DNA from: CAYVVT01 sp964454335
GTDB taxonomy: Bacteria > Fidelibacterota > UBA8477 > JABMPR01
NCBI GenBank assembly: GCA_964454335.1
Contig: CAYVVT010000005.1
Coordinates: forward strand, 196,349-260,348
DNA length: 64,000 nt
Direction of reading: 5' to 3'
This document shows positions 44,673 to 52,350 of the stretch, one piece after another. Below the pieces are notes generated by a model. The model worked only from the letters and a program-made list of their open reading frames with translations, had not been told where the DNA came from and did no database searches. The number at the start of each line of letters is the position of its first letter. Position 1 is the stretch's first letter. The position numbers and the translations under genes are program-made.

Positions 44673-45278
44673 ATGAAAAAGACCGATACTCCGCTCCTGC
44701 TCATCGCTCTCGCCCTGCTGATCCCGTGTTTCTTCCTGCCCCTGTGGTCAATTACGCTGGAAGCGCCCCAATATCCGGAGGGTCTGGGGTTGTACATCAG
44801 GATCTCAAACATCACCGGACATCATCCCAACGACCTCGCCAATATCAATCTGGTGAACCATTACATCGGCATGCAGGAGATCGTCCCGGATTCAATCCCC
44901 GAGCTGCGATTTATGCCCTATATCGTGGCGTTTTTGATCGTCAGTGGAATCGCCGTTGTACTCTGGTTCAGGAAATGGCTTATCCTCTGGTTGGGTCTGT
45001 TCACCCTTTTGGCCATCGCCGGCCTGGTGGATTTCTATCTGTGGAATTATGATTTCGGACACAATCTCAACACAGAGACTGCAGCCATCAAGATCGAGGG
45101 GATGACCTATCAACCACCGGTTTTTGGCCGGAAACAAATGCTTAATTTCGTAACGACCTCGTTGCCGGCGGCAGGTGGGATCTCTGCTATACTGTCCCTG
45201 TGCCTGGGCTACGCAGTTTTCTTCATGAGAATTAAAAGGGGTTCCAATGCGGGTGACGATATTCCTGCTGTCGACTAG
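44673..45278 (+). CDS. nos-cluster membrane protein
   Basis: The 201-residue protein has four hydrophobic segments (LLLIALALLIPCFFLPLW, FMPYIVAFLIVSGIAVVLWF, LILWLGLFTLLAIAGLVDFYLW, GGISAILSLCLGYAVFF) and an extracytoplasmic loop with paired histidines (NITGHHPNDLANINLVNHYIG), possible copper ligands. Proteins of this sort often sit between nosZ and nosL in clade II clusters; their function is not established. No ribosome site is visible after the hairpin. It overlaps nosL by 32 bases. Confidence 0.72.
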   Translation: MKKTDTPLLLIALALLIPCFFLPLWSITLEAPQYPEGLGLYIRISNITGHHPNDLANINLVNHYIGMQEIVPDSIPELRFMPYIVAFLIVSGIAVVLWFRKWLILWLGLFTLLAIAGLVDFYLWNYDFGHNLNTETAAIKIEGMTYQPPVFGRKQMLNFVTTSLPAAGGISAILSLCLGYAVFFMRIKRGSNAGDDIPAVD

Positions 45279-45699
45279 CCTGTTCCTGCTGTTCAACTGC
45301 CAGCACCAGCCTGATCCCATCCATTATGGTCTGGACCAATGCGAATACTGCAAGATGACCATCGTAGAAGAGCTGTATGGCGGTGTCAGACTGACTGATA
45401 AGGGTAAACGCTTTACCTTCGATTCCGTTGAATGCCTTGCGGCTGATTACCTGGACCTGGCAGTGGCTGAGCGGAGTCAACATTCCTACTATCTCGCCGA
45501 TTTCGAACATCCGGGTGAACTGATCCCGTTGGATTCCGCCATCTTTGTACATGCCGTACGTCTGCCCAGTCCGATGGGCCTCAATCTTTCAGCCCATTCA
45601 GATGCCAGAGTAGCGGACCATGTTGCCGAGATGTACTTCGGCTCATCTCTGTCCTGGGGTGCTGTGGTCCTGCTTGTGAAGGAGGAATGGAAGAAGTAG
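45247..45699 (+). CDS. nosL: NosL-like copper chaperone
   Basis: The 150-residue exported protein has a hydrophobic leader ending LLFNC, lipoprotein-like though Asn before Cys is atypical, and the NosL metal motif CEYCKM (Cys32, Cys35, Met37) followed by GKRFTFDSVECLAADY. NosL delivers Cu(I) for the CuZ centre. ATG follows AAGGGG inside the end of the membrane-protein gene; nosD begins directly after its stop. Confidence 0.88.
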   Translation: MRVTIFLLSTSLFLLFNCQHQPDPIHYGLDQCEYCKMTIVEELYGGVRLTDKGKRFTFDSVECLAADYLDLAVAERSQHSYYLADFEHPGELIPLDSAIFVHAVRLPSPMGLNLSAHSDARVADHVAEMYFGSSLSWGAVVLLVKEEWKK

Positions 45700-46932
45700 A
45701 TGCGCTACCATGGCAGAGTCATTCTCCTGTTGTTCGCACCCGTGCTGCTTCTGGGCAGGCTCATACAGGTCGGGGCGGATCATGAGTTCCAGGACCTGGC
45801 CACCGCGATTGCACGTTCACAGCCGCATGACACCATCACAGTCAATAGCGGTTACTATCCAGAATACGACCTCATCATAGATCACCCCCTGATCCTGCTG
45901 GCAATCGGGGAGGTACAGATCGATGGGCAGGGTAAAGGTGAGATCCTGAGGGTCAATGCGGATTCCACTCACATCCGGGGCTTCACCTTTCTGCGCTCAG
46001 GCCTCAGCTACATCGACGACAATGCAGCCATCAAGTTGAACGACTCCCGCGGTAGCAGCATTCTAGGCAATATCTTCGAGGATAATTTCTTTGCCATATA
46101 TCTCGCCAGATCCGTCGATTGCGTGATCAAGGGCAACTGGATCCAAGGCCAGGCCAAGACCGAATCCAAGTCAGGGAATGGTATCCATCTATGGTATTGC
46201 AAGAATATCCTCATTACGGATAACGGCATCAGTGGTCACCGAGACGGCATCTACCTGGAATTCGTCGAGGATTGCAGGATCAGTGACAATCACAGTTATG
46301 AGAACATCCGCTACGGCTTGCACTTCATGTTCTCCGACAACAACAGCTATAGTGAGAATGTCTTTGTACGCAATGGAGCCGGGGTGGCAGTCATGTACTC
46401 GCGGAACGTGGATATGGTTTCCAATCAGTTCCTGGAGAACTGGGGTGGCGCATCCTACGGACTGCTACTGAAGGACATCTATGACAGCCGTATCGAAGCG
46501 AACACATTCACCACCAACACGATCGGGATCTATGCTGAAGCCAGCAGCCGGGTGGAGGTCCTGGCCAACACATTCCAGCACAATGGCTGGGCCATGAAGA
46601 TCATGGCGAATTCCATGGAGAATAGCATATCCGGCAACAACTTCATCGACAATTCCTTCGACGTTGCCACCAACAGCGTCCAGAACTTCAATACATACAG
46701 CGGCAATTTCTGGAGCAGGTACACGGGCTACGATCTGGACCACGATGGAAGGGGGGATGTACCTCACCGTCCCGTGAGCATGTTTTCCGTCCTGACCCAG
46801 AACAACGACCCGGCATTGGTTCTGCTGCGAAGTCTGTTTATCGGGATGCTGGATGCCGCTGAGCGCTATCTGCCGATCTTCACACCCGAATCCCTTCTGG
46901 ATCCCGAACCGAGCATGGATCGTATCCCATGA
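45700..46932 (+). CDS. nosD: NosD periplasmic copper-centre assembly protein
   Basis: The 410-residue protein has a short signal peptide and a right-handed beta-helix made of repeated Asn-rich turns (ILGNIFEDNFFAIYLARS, RISDNHSYENIRYGLHFMFSDNN), ending with the NosD hallmark NTYSGNFWSRYTGYDLDHDGRGDVPHRP split over two turns. NosD works with the NosFY transporter to build CuZ. nosF begins inside its stop codon (ATGA). Confidence 0.93.
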   Translation: MRYHGRVILLLFAPVLLLGRLIQVGADHEFQDLATAIARSQPHDTITVNSGYYPEYDLIIDHPLILLAIGEVQIDGQGKGEILRVNADSTHIRGFTFLRSGLSYIDDNAAIKLNDSRGSSILGNIFEDNFFAIYLARSVDCVIKGNWIQGQAKTESKSGNGIHLWYCKNILITDNGISGHRDGIYLEFVEDCRISDNHSYENIRYGLHFMFSDNNSYSENVFVRNGAGVAVMYSRNVDMVSNQFLENWGGASYGLLLKDIYDSRIEANTFTTNTIGIYAEASSRVEVLANTFQHNGWAMKIMANSMENSISGNNFIDNSFDVATNSVQNFNTYSGNFWSRYTGYDLDHDGRGDVPHRPVSMFSVLTQNNDPALVLLRSLFIGMLDAAERYLPIFTPESLLDPEPSMDRIP

Positions 46933-47633
46933 TCCGCATTGAGAAGCTCTGGAAGTCATTTGGCAGGCTTGACGTACTACGGGACCTGGACCTGCAGATC
47001 GAAACAGGATCCGTTACTGCATTGGTTGGTCACAACGGCTCGGGGAAGACTACGCTGATAAAGTGTATCCTGGGTCTGGATCGCCTCAGCAGGGGAGCTG
47101 TCCATTTCCAGGGGAAGCAGCTGAACGGTGAAGTGGACCACCGCCAAATGATCGGCTATATGCCGCAGCTGGCCAGATTTCCCGAAAACCTCACCGCTGG
47201 CGAGATCCTGGATATGATCAGCGATCTACGGGGCAATCCCCGGGATGCAAGAACTGAACTGATCGAATATTTTGGTCTCCAAACGGAGCTGGAGAAGTCT
47301 GTAAGGGTACTCAGCGGAGGAAACCGGCAGAAGGTGAGCATGGTGATCGCTTTCATGTTCGATCCGGAATTCCTCATTCTGGATGAGCCTACCGCCGGTC
47401 TGGATCCCCTGGCCAGCAGCTTGTTGAAGGACAGGATCCAGACCGACAGGGATGCCGGTAAGACCTTCCTCATCACCTCGCATATGATGAGTGAGCTTGA
47501 GGAACTGGCTGATCACATCGTCTACCTGCATGACGGTCGGATCGTCTATCAGGGAACCATTCTGGATCTCATCGCGGATAATCAGGAACCTAATCTTGAA
47601 CGGGCCATCGCCAGATTGATGAGAGCATTTTGA
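46929..47633 (+). CDS. nosF: NosF ABC transporter ATPase
   Basis: The 234-residue ABC ATPase has Walker A GHNGSGKTT, a Q-loop (YMPQLARFPENL), the signature LSGGNRQKVSM, Walker B FLILDEPTAGLDP and a switch histidine (ITSHMM). It powers NosY in the NosDFY complex for CuZ maturation. Its TGA stop overlaps the TTG start of nosY. Confidence 0.93.
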   Translation: MIRIEKLWKSFGRLDVLRDLDLQIETGSVTALVGHNGSGKTTLIKCILGLDRLSRGAVHFQGKQLNGEVDHRQMIGYMPQLARFPENLTAGEILDMISDLRGNPRDARTELIEYFGLQTELEKSVRVLSGGNRQKVSMVIAFMFDPEFLILDEPTAGLDPLASSLLKDRIQTDRDAGKTFLITSHMMSELEELADHIVYLHDGRIVYQGTILDLIADNQEPNLERAIARLMRAF

Positions 47634-48415
47634 ATCACGCCCTCTGGAAGATCATCAAGTATCAGCTGCATGATATGATCCGCAGCCGCTGGCTGATACT
47701 CTATACCCTGCTGCTTTTTGCCGTCACGGATGGACTATTCCGCTTTGGGGCGGATGCAGAACGGGTCTCCCTGAGTCTCATGAACATCATCCTGTTCATT
47801 ATTCCTCTCATCGGACTCGTCTTTGGAACCCTGTTCTACTATAACTCCCGGGAATTCATCGAACTGCTGCTGGCGCAGCCGATCCGACGGTGGGTCCTAT
47901 ACCTTGGACTGTACCTCGGGCTCAATACCTCGTTGATCTTTGCTCTGCTCGTGGGGATGGGGATCCCGCCGCTGTACCATGTGGGCGGCTACAGTTCGAC
48001 ATTCATGATCCTCCTGCTGGTGGGAGTGCTTCTAAGCGTAACGTCCACTGCGCTCGCCTTCCTTATTGCCGTGAGGAGTGATCAGCGGGTGAAAGGCATC
48101 GGTTTTGCCATCGTACTCTGGCTGGCTCTGGCCATCATCTATGACGGTGCCATGCTGATCATGATCATCCTGCTCAAGGATTATCCGCTGGACCGGCTGG
48201 TGCTGATCATGTCCATGCTGAATCCCATCGATCTGGGCCGCATCCTGCTGCTGATCCAGTTCGACATCTCCGCCCTGATGGGTTATACCGGTGCCATATT
48301 CCAGAGATTCTTCGGCGGAACACTGGGTCTGGTTGTGTCCATCAGCTCCCTGATGCTATGGTTCCTGCTGCCATACTGGCTGGGTCACCGGGCCTTCCGG
48401 CAAAAGGATTTCTAG
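47630..48415 (+). CDS. nosY: NosY ABC transporter permease
   Basis: The 261-residue protein has six membrane segments and NosY-type motifs (FFNSRE-like FYYNSREFIELLLAQPIRR, SMLNPIDLGRILLLIQFD). It starts at TTG 47630 overlapping the nosF stop, a translational coupling. Last gene of the nos cluster; no clear terminator follows, only the inverted repeats at 48449-48517. Confidence 0.92.
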   Translation: MNHALWKIIKYQLHDMIRSRWLILYTLLLFAVTDGLFRFGADAERVSLSLMNIILFIIPLIGLVFGTLFYYNSREFIELLLAQPIRRWVLYLGLYLGLNTSLIFALLVGMGIPPLYHVGGYSSTFMILLLVGVLLSVTSTALAFLIAVRSDQRVKGIGFAIVLWLALAIIYDGAMLIMIILLKDYPLDRLVLIMSMLNPIDLGRILLLIQFDISALMGYTGAIFQRFFGGTLGLVVSISSLMLWFLLPYWLGHRAFRQKDF

Positions 48416-48448
48416 CTCCCATTCTCTGATTTTATTGTTTTTCAACAC

Positions 48449-48517
48449 ATTCTATCGAAGAGTCTTCTATTCGATGGAATGATCACAGATTTTCACGTTG
48501 TCTGCATCCTGCAGACA
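48449..48517. other. two inverted repeats between nosY and the orphan receiver gene
   Basis: ATTCTATCGAA (48449-48459) pairs with TTCGATGGAAT (48470-48480) with one mismatch. TGTCTGCA-TCC-TGCAGACA (48499-48517) is perfect. Neither has a T-run. They may act as processing hairpins for converging transcripts. The rest of the 310-base gap (48416-48726) shows nothing further. Confidence 0.5.
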
Positions 48518-48726
48518 GTGTTCAAGTCCCATGCATCAAGGCCTGCATACATACTCCGATAGTCCTTGTGAGGCTTATTGAAAGCAGTTCCTGGCGGAGG
48601 GCGGTGCCAGGGAACTTCTGTTAACGAGGACCTCGTATTCTCAGGTCATCATTTTTTTGTGATTGAGCATGAAAGTCTTGTGGTCAGAGGCCGGGTGTAG
48701 AATGCGGTGAGGTATTTAAAGATGGA

Positions 48727-49092
48727 TCAGCTGGAAGTCTCTCTGGAAAGCTGGTCCTTCAGGACCTCCCAGAGTTCGTGTGGGTAGTAAGGTTTCTGGA
48801 TGTATCCTGTGAAGCCGCTATCATCCAGATCACCAAGGTTATCTCGTTCATAGGCAGTGACAGCGATCAAGGGCGTTTCTGAGAATCGCTCATCCTGTTT
48901 GAGAGCCACAACCAGATCCAGGCCGGAAATACCTGATCCCAGGGCAATATCCACCAGCATTCCATCCACATCACATGATGCGATCTGCTCCAGAGCATCT
49001 TCCCCGGTGACGGCAATTATTACATTGTAATCCTGGTGCGTGAGGATCAGCCGCAGGTATTTGCGCGAGGCTGGATCATCTTCAACGATCAT
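48727..49092 (-). CDS. orphan receiver-domain response regulator
   Basis: The 121-residue protein is a single receiver: acidic IVEDD at the start, predicted phosphorylated Asp48 in GMLVDIAL, Thr in AVTAYE and Lys in YIQKPY. It has no output domain, so it may relay phosphate or act through protein contacts. No kinase gene is adjacent; the nearest is at 52351. ATG 49092 is the only usual start in frame, though the reading frame remains open for some 50 codons upstream without ATG, GTG or TTG. Confidence 0.82.
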   Translation of the reverse strand: MIVEDDPASRKYLRLILTHQDYNVIIAVTGEDALEQIASCDVDGMLVDIALGSGISGLDLVVALKQDERFSETPLIAVTAYERDNLGDLDDSGFTGYIQKPYYPHELWEVLKDQLSRETSS

Positions 49093-49239
49093 GACACTCT
49101 GACGCGCAAGGTCTCCTGAGCTGTTCAGGCTTTTGTCATTCCGCGTGAGGGGCGTATGGCCTTCTTGCTGTGTTGGATCCTTTGATGTGCCGATGCTGAT
49201 AAACCTCGCCTTCCTTAACTCAATACTACAAGTATATGA

Positions 49240-49254
49240 TCAATTATTGTGCCA
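49240..49254 (-). promoter_or_regulatory. possible sigma-54 promoter upstream of the orphan receiver
   Basis: The minus strand reads TGGCAC (49254-49249), AATAA, TTGA (49243-49240). The -24 box and spacing match RpoN promoters, but the -12 GC is GA. The leader to the ATG would be about 136 bases. It could be chance. Confidence 0.35.
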
Positions 49255-49449
49255 CTTGAATGGGTTATAGCAATATGGTTATAAACAATAGTTTACAGGG
49301 ACATGTATTTCTGGGAAATACTGTGGCTACGCAGCTTTGTCTGAAAGATATGACCAGGATCACACGAGCTGTCTTATCCACAAGACTCAACGAGGGTCGG
49401 AGAAATGCGGAAAAGTTTAACCGCCGGATGAAATATGTTGGAGGACCGC

Positions 49450-50853
49450 CTAGCTGATACCTGCGCTCTGTCCCGGTTTTACAACCTTGAAGTAATAATA
49501 CACAGTTCCGCTGGCCGTCAGTGTCAGTCCGATCAACGATGGCAGAAAGGCAGTCATGAGCGTGATGATGAAGAAGGCACAGTAAATGGCCAGGATGATG
49601 ATAAGGCTCCAGGGATAAAGCCAGGCGCGGTAAGGACGATCCACATCGGGATATTTCCTGCGTAGTACGAATATGGATCCGAAAACCATCACATTGAAGA
49701 CCGTAGATGTTGCCGAGAAGAAATCGATGATCGTTTCGTATGAATTCTCTGCCAGGATCGCGAATGTCAGCAGAACGGTAGCCCAGATGCCCTGGCCCAG
49801 CAACGCATTGTTGGGTGTCTTGTACTTCGGATGAAGATTCCGGAAACTCTTGAAGAACAGGCCATCCCTGGCCATAGCCTGCCAGGTGCGAGCCTTGCAG
49901 AGGATCTGTGTACTCACATTCCCGAAGGTATTCAGCATGACTGCCACCGAGATCAGGATCCCACCTGAAGCACCCAGAGCCACCTTCATGGCTTCCGTGG
50001 CCACCCAGGGTGATTCAGCGATGCGCTCAGGTGAAAGCTGGAACAGATAGGCTGAATTCGCACCCAGGTACAGGACCATGACCCCGGCAATGCCGATGAA
50101 CAGGGACAGGGGCAGGTTCCGCCGCGGATTTTTCACCTCCTCGGCGATATAGGTGGCTCCCTCCCAGCCACTGAAGGCGAAGAAACTGTAGCGCAGGGCA
50201 GCGCCGACCACCAGGATCGTCGATCCGGTGAAAGCTTCAGGCAGGAGGGGATTGGTGAAATTACCCCAATTACCAGTGCTCCAGGACGTGAAGGCAACTC
50301 CGATGATGCCGCCCACCGCCACCACTTTGACAGCACCGAAGAAGTTCTGCACCTTACCACTGAGGTATACGCCGAACAGATTGACCGAGGTTAGCAGCCA
50401 GATTGTCCCAAGTGCTATGGCATACAGGGCCGGACGACCATAAGGTTCTCCGAAAAGGATGATCCACAGGGCGTTGAGATATTCAGCGAAGATCAGGGCG
50501 ACAGCGGCGATGGAGGCAGTTTCGGAAACAAAGAACATGGCCCAGCCGCGCAGAAAGGCCCAGAATGGATGATAGGCTGTCTTCAGGTATTCGTAGGGAC
50601 CACCCGAGCGCGGCATCATAGCCGCCAGTTCGGCGTAGATGACCGCGCCGAAAATGGTTACGAGCCCGCCAAGGACCCATACCAGCCCGAAGAGGGAGGT
50701 GCATCCCACCAGGGCCATGATCGGAGCGGGTGTTCGGAAAATACCCGAACCAATGATACGGCTGATAACGATGGAAATGGCCTCAACGAGTCCCAGGTCA
50801 CGCTTGTAATCCGTTGATTCACTGAATGCCTGGGTAGCTGGTGCTGGTTGCAT
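49450..50853 (-). CDS. APC-family amino acid permease
   Basis: The 467-residue protein has about 12 membrane segments and the APC signature near the start (LGLVEAISIVISRIIGSGIFRTPAPI), then PRSGGPYEYLKTAYHPFWAFLRGW and SFFAFSGWEGATYIAEEVKNPRRNLP. This family moves amino acids by proton symport or exchange; the glycine-rich first helix and LAT-like pattern give no specific substrate. A GGAAGGA ribosome site lies before ATG. It follows the TonB-domain gene on the same strand but behind a terminator. Confidence 0.9.
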   Translation of the reverse strand: MQPAPATQAFSESTDYKRDLGLVEAISIVISRIIGSGIFRTPAPIMALVGCTSLFGLVWVLGGLVTIFGAVIYAELAAMMPRSGGPYEYLKTAYHPFWAFLRGWAMFFVSETASIAAVALIFAEYLNALWIILFGEPYGRPALYAIALGTIWLLTSVNLFGVYLSGKVQNFFGAVKVVAVGGIIGVAFTSWSTGNWGNFTNPLLPEAFTGSTILVVGAALRYSFFAFSGWEGATYIAEEVKNPRRNLPLSLFIGIAGVMVLYLGANSAYLFQLSPERIAESPWVATEAMKVALGASGGILISVAVMLNTFGNVSTQILCKARTWQAMARDGLFFKSFRNLHPKYKTPNNALLGQGIWATVLLTFAILAENSYETIIDFFSATSTVFNVMVFGSIFVLRRKYPDVDRPYRAWLYPWSLIIILAIYCAFFIITLMTAFLPSLIGLTLTASGTVYYYFKVVKPGQSAGIS

Positions 50854-50950
50854 GGCGTCCTTCCCCGACCCGTGTGGATTTTGATTGAAGCCCTATTATA
50901 AAGGCAGTGAAATTCTTCACAAGCCACATTTAGCGGTGTTGCGAACTATA

Positions 50951-50976
50951 GAAAAGCCCCTTCTGCTGAAGGGGCT
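50951..50976 (-). terminator. terminator downstream of the TonB-domain gene at 51002
   Basis: On the minus strand AGCCCCTTC (50976-50968) pairs with GAAGGGGCT (50963-50955) over a four-base loop, followed by TTTTC. It separates the 51002-51370 gene from the permease gene. Confidence 0.8.
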
Positions 50977-51001
50977 GCCGGCTCAGTCTCAGAGGTGAAG
51001 T

Positions 51002-51370
51002 TCAGCTACCAGAGGCAACAAAGTGAAATGGAAGGCGGTAGTGGACACTGGTTTTGCGGTCGCCAATGACTGCAGGCTCCCATTTTGTCCTTTCCACGGC
51101 TCGGATAGCGGCACGATCGAAGACATGTCCACCGCTTTCCAGTATCTTGATATGCGTTGCTCGGCCGTCGGTTCCGATACGGAATTGAAGTAAGACCTGG
51201 CTGTCAATACCAAGATCCCTGGCTGTAGTAGGGTAATAGAGATGACGTTGAAGCGCACGCATGCCACCTTTGGGACTGGGTGGCTTCAGATCCTGTTGAA
51301 TTGCTGGTTCCGTTGCCAGACCCAGTCCAACCACCACCAGCAGGATGAAGAGTGATTTCGTTCCATTCAT
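51002..51370 (-). CDS. exported TonB C-terminal-domain protein
   Basis: The 122-residue protein has a signal peptide-like N-terminus (SLFILLVVVGLGLATEP) and then a TonB C-terminal domain (YYPTTARDLGIDSQVLLQFRIGTDGRATHIKILESGGHVFDRAAIRAVERTKWEPA). The usual proline-rich spacer and N-terminal anchor of full TonB are missing. It may bind TonB boxes or act with a separate ExbB/D-linked protein. Paralogue of the gene at 51685. No ExbB or ExbD is in the window. Confidence 0.8.
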   Translation of the reverse strand: MNGTKSLFILLVVVGLGLATEPAIQQDLKPPSPKGGMRALQRHLYYPTTARDLGIDSQVLLQFRIGTDGRATHIKILESGGHVFDRAAIRAVERTKWEPAVIGDRKTSVHYRLPFHFVASGS

Positions 51371-51684
51371 GAGAACCCCCTTTTCAATTGGTTCAGTACA
51401 ATATTCTCAAGGAATGTGCCAGGATGCCGCTTCATCGCCAGATGCCTGATATACAGACACTTACGGGATTGGAAAAAGTCCTTGATCTCCAGACGAAGAC
51501 AAACTTCCGGAGAAATGATATATTTTCATATCAATATGATATTAAGATAGGTATGCAAAGATCCTGTAATAGACTGTATGATAGGGGAATATGGATATTA
51601 TATAAAGGAATGCAGGATGATATTGACCACCCAGCCTGGAGAAGGCTGGGTGGTCTGGCAGAGGTAGTTGAGGTCTTGGTGCGC
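51371..51684 (-). other. intergenic region between the two TonB-domain genes
   Basis: No credible gene. It holds a palindrome ATATCA-ATA-TGATAT (51528-51542), which shares the TATCA-N3-TGATA core with the glucan-locus sites. It also holds a 12-bp perfect hairpin GACCACCCAGCC/GGCTGGGTGGTC (51625-51655) just after the 51685 gene, without a clear T-run on the minus strand. Confidence 0.5.
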
Positions 51685-52050
51685 TTAGCGCTGAGAGATC
51701 TTGAATTCGAAGGGTAACAGATACTGAGATTCTACCGGGATCTCACCATGTGAAGCTGGTTGCCATTTCACATTTTTGACTGCTTGCATTGCAGCCTCAT
51801 TAAAAAGATGACCACCGCTCTCTACGACCTCGAGTTCGGTCACCTTACCCTTTGAATCGATCTTAAAACTTAAGATGACCTGTCCCTCCATTCTCATTTC
51901 CTGGGCCCAGTTGGGATAATGGGTCATCTTCTTCAATGCTTCTGATCCCCCTACCGGATGTGGGGCACTATAGTACTGGGTCATGACCGGTTCTGCGATG
52001 ACAAAGGATCCCAGCAGCAGTAAGCATGTAATAATTAATGTGGTTCTCAT
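51685..52050 (-). CDS. exported TonB C-terminal-domain protein (paralogue)
   Basis: The 121-residue protein has a signal peptide (TTLIITCLLLLGSFVIAEP) and a TonB C-terminal domain (HYPNWAQEMRMEGQVILSFKIDSKGKVTELEVVESGGHLFNEAAMQAVKNVKWQPA). It aligns along its whole length with the 51002 protein, so the pair arose by duplication. It likewise lacks a proline-rich spacer. The role in energising receptors is uncertain. It stands downstream of the DISM kinase gene after a 300-base gap. Confidence 0.8.
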   Translation of the reverse strand: MRTTLIITCLLLLGSFVIAEPVMTQYYSAPHPVGGSEALKKMTHYPNWAQEMRMEGQVILSFKIDSKGKVTELEVVESGGHLFNEAAMQAVKNVKWQPASHGEIPVESQYLLPFEFKISQR

Positions 52051-52350
52051 CCTGTTACCTCCGTGGTACTCACCTGTGTTATCGTCTCAATGACATGTCA
52101 ATATTTAACACAACCGTTGTGCCATTATTCAGATATCTATCTGTAAGTACCTGTAAATAAAGGATAAGAGTGGAACAGTTCTCAGATCATCACATGATGA
52201 TCCTAGCTGTTCGCTGCTCAGAAATGATATAAATCCATATGATTTTGATATGCTGGTACCCGGGTGGGACCCAAGCCTTATTCGACGAACGGAAAAATGC
52301 GCCGCTGACCGGTGATCAGACCTGATTGAATCAGGGTGGTCGTGCTGGGA
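52051..52350 (-). other. 300-base gap between DISM kinase and TonB-domain gene
   Basis: I see no gene, terminator or clear promoter here. The left part before 52080 holds the ribosome site of the 51685-52050 gene (GGAGGTAACAG on the minus strand). The remainder is moderately AT-rich. Confidence 0.4.

Noticed and set aside
44513..45052. Plus-strand frame overlapping the end of nosZ and the membrane-protein gene
   Set aside because: Out of frame with both, reads through the hairpin, and its composition is unlike a real protein.
49260..49457. Possible 65-residue gene before the APC permease end
   Set aside because: No ribosome site, runs into the permease gene on the other strand and shows no domain.
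51388..51717. Possible 109-residue gene between the TonB-domain genes
   Set aside because: It spans the hairpin and the end of the opposite gene and has no ribosome site.
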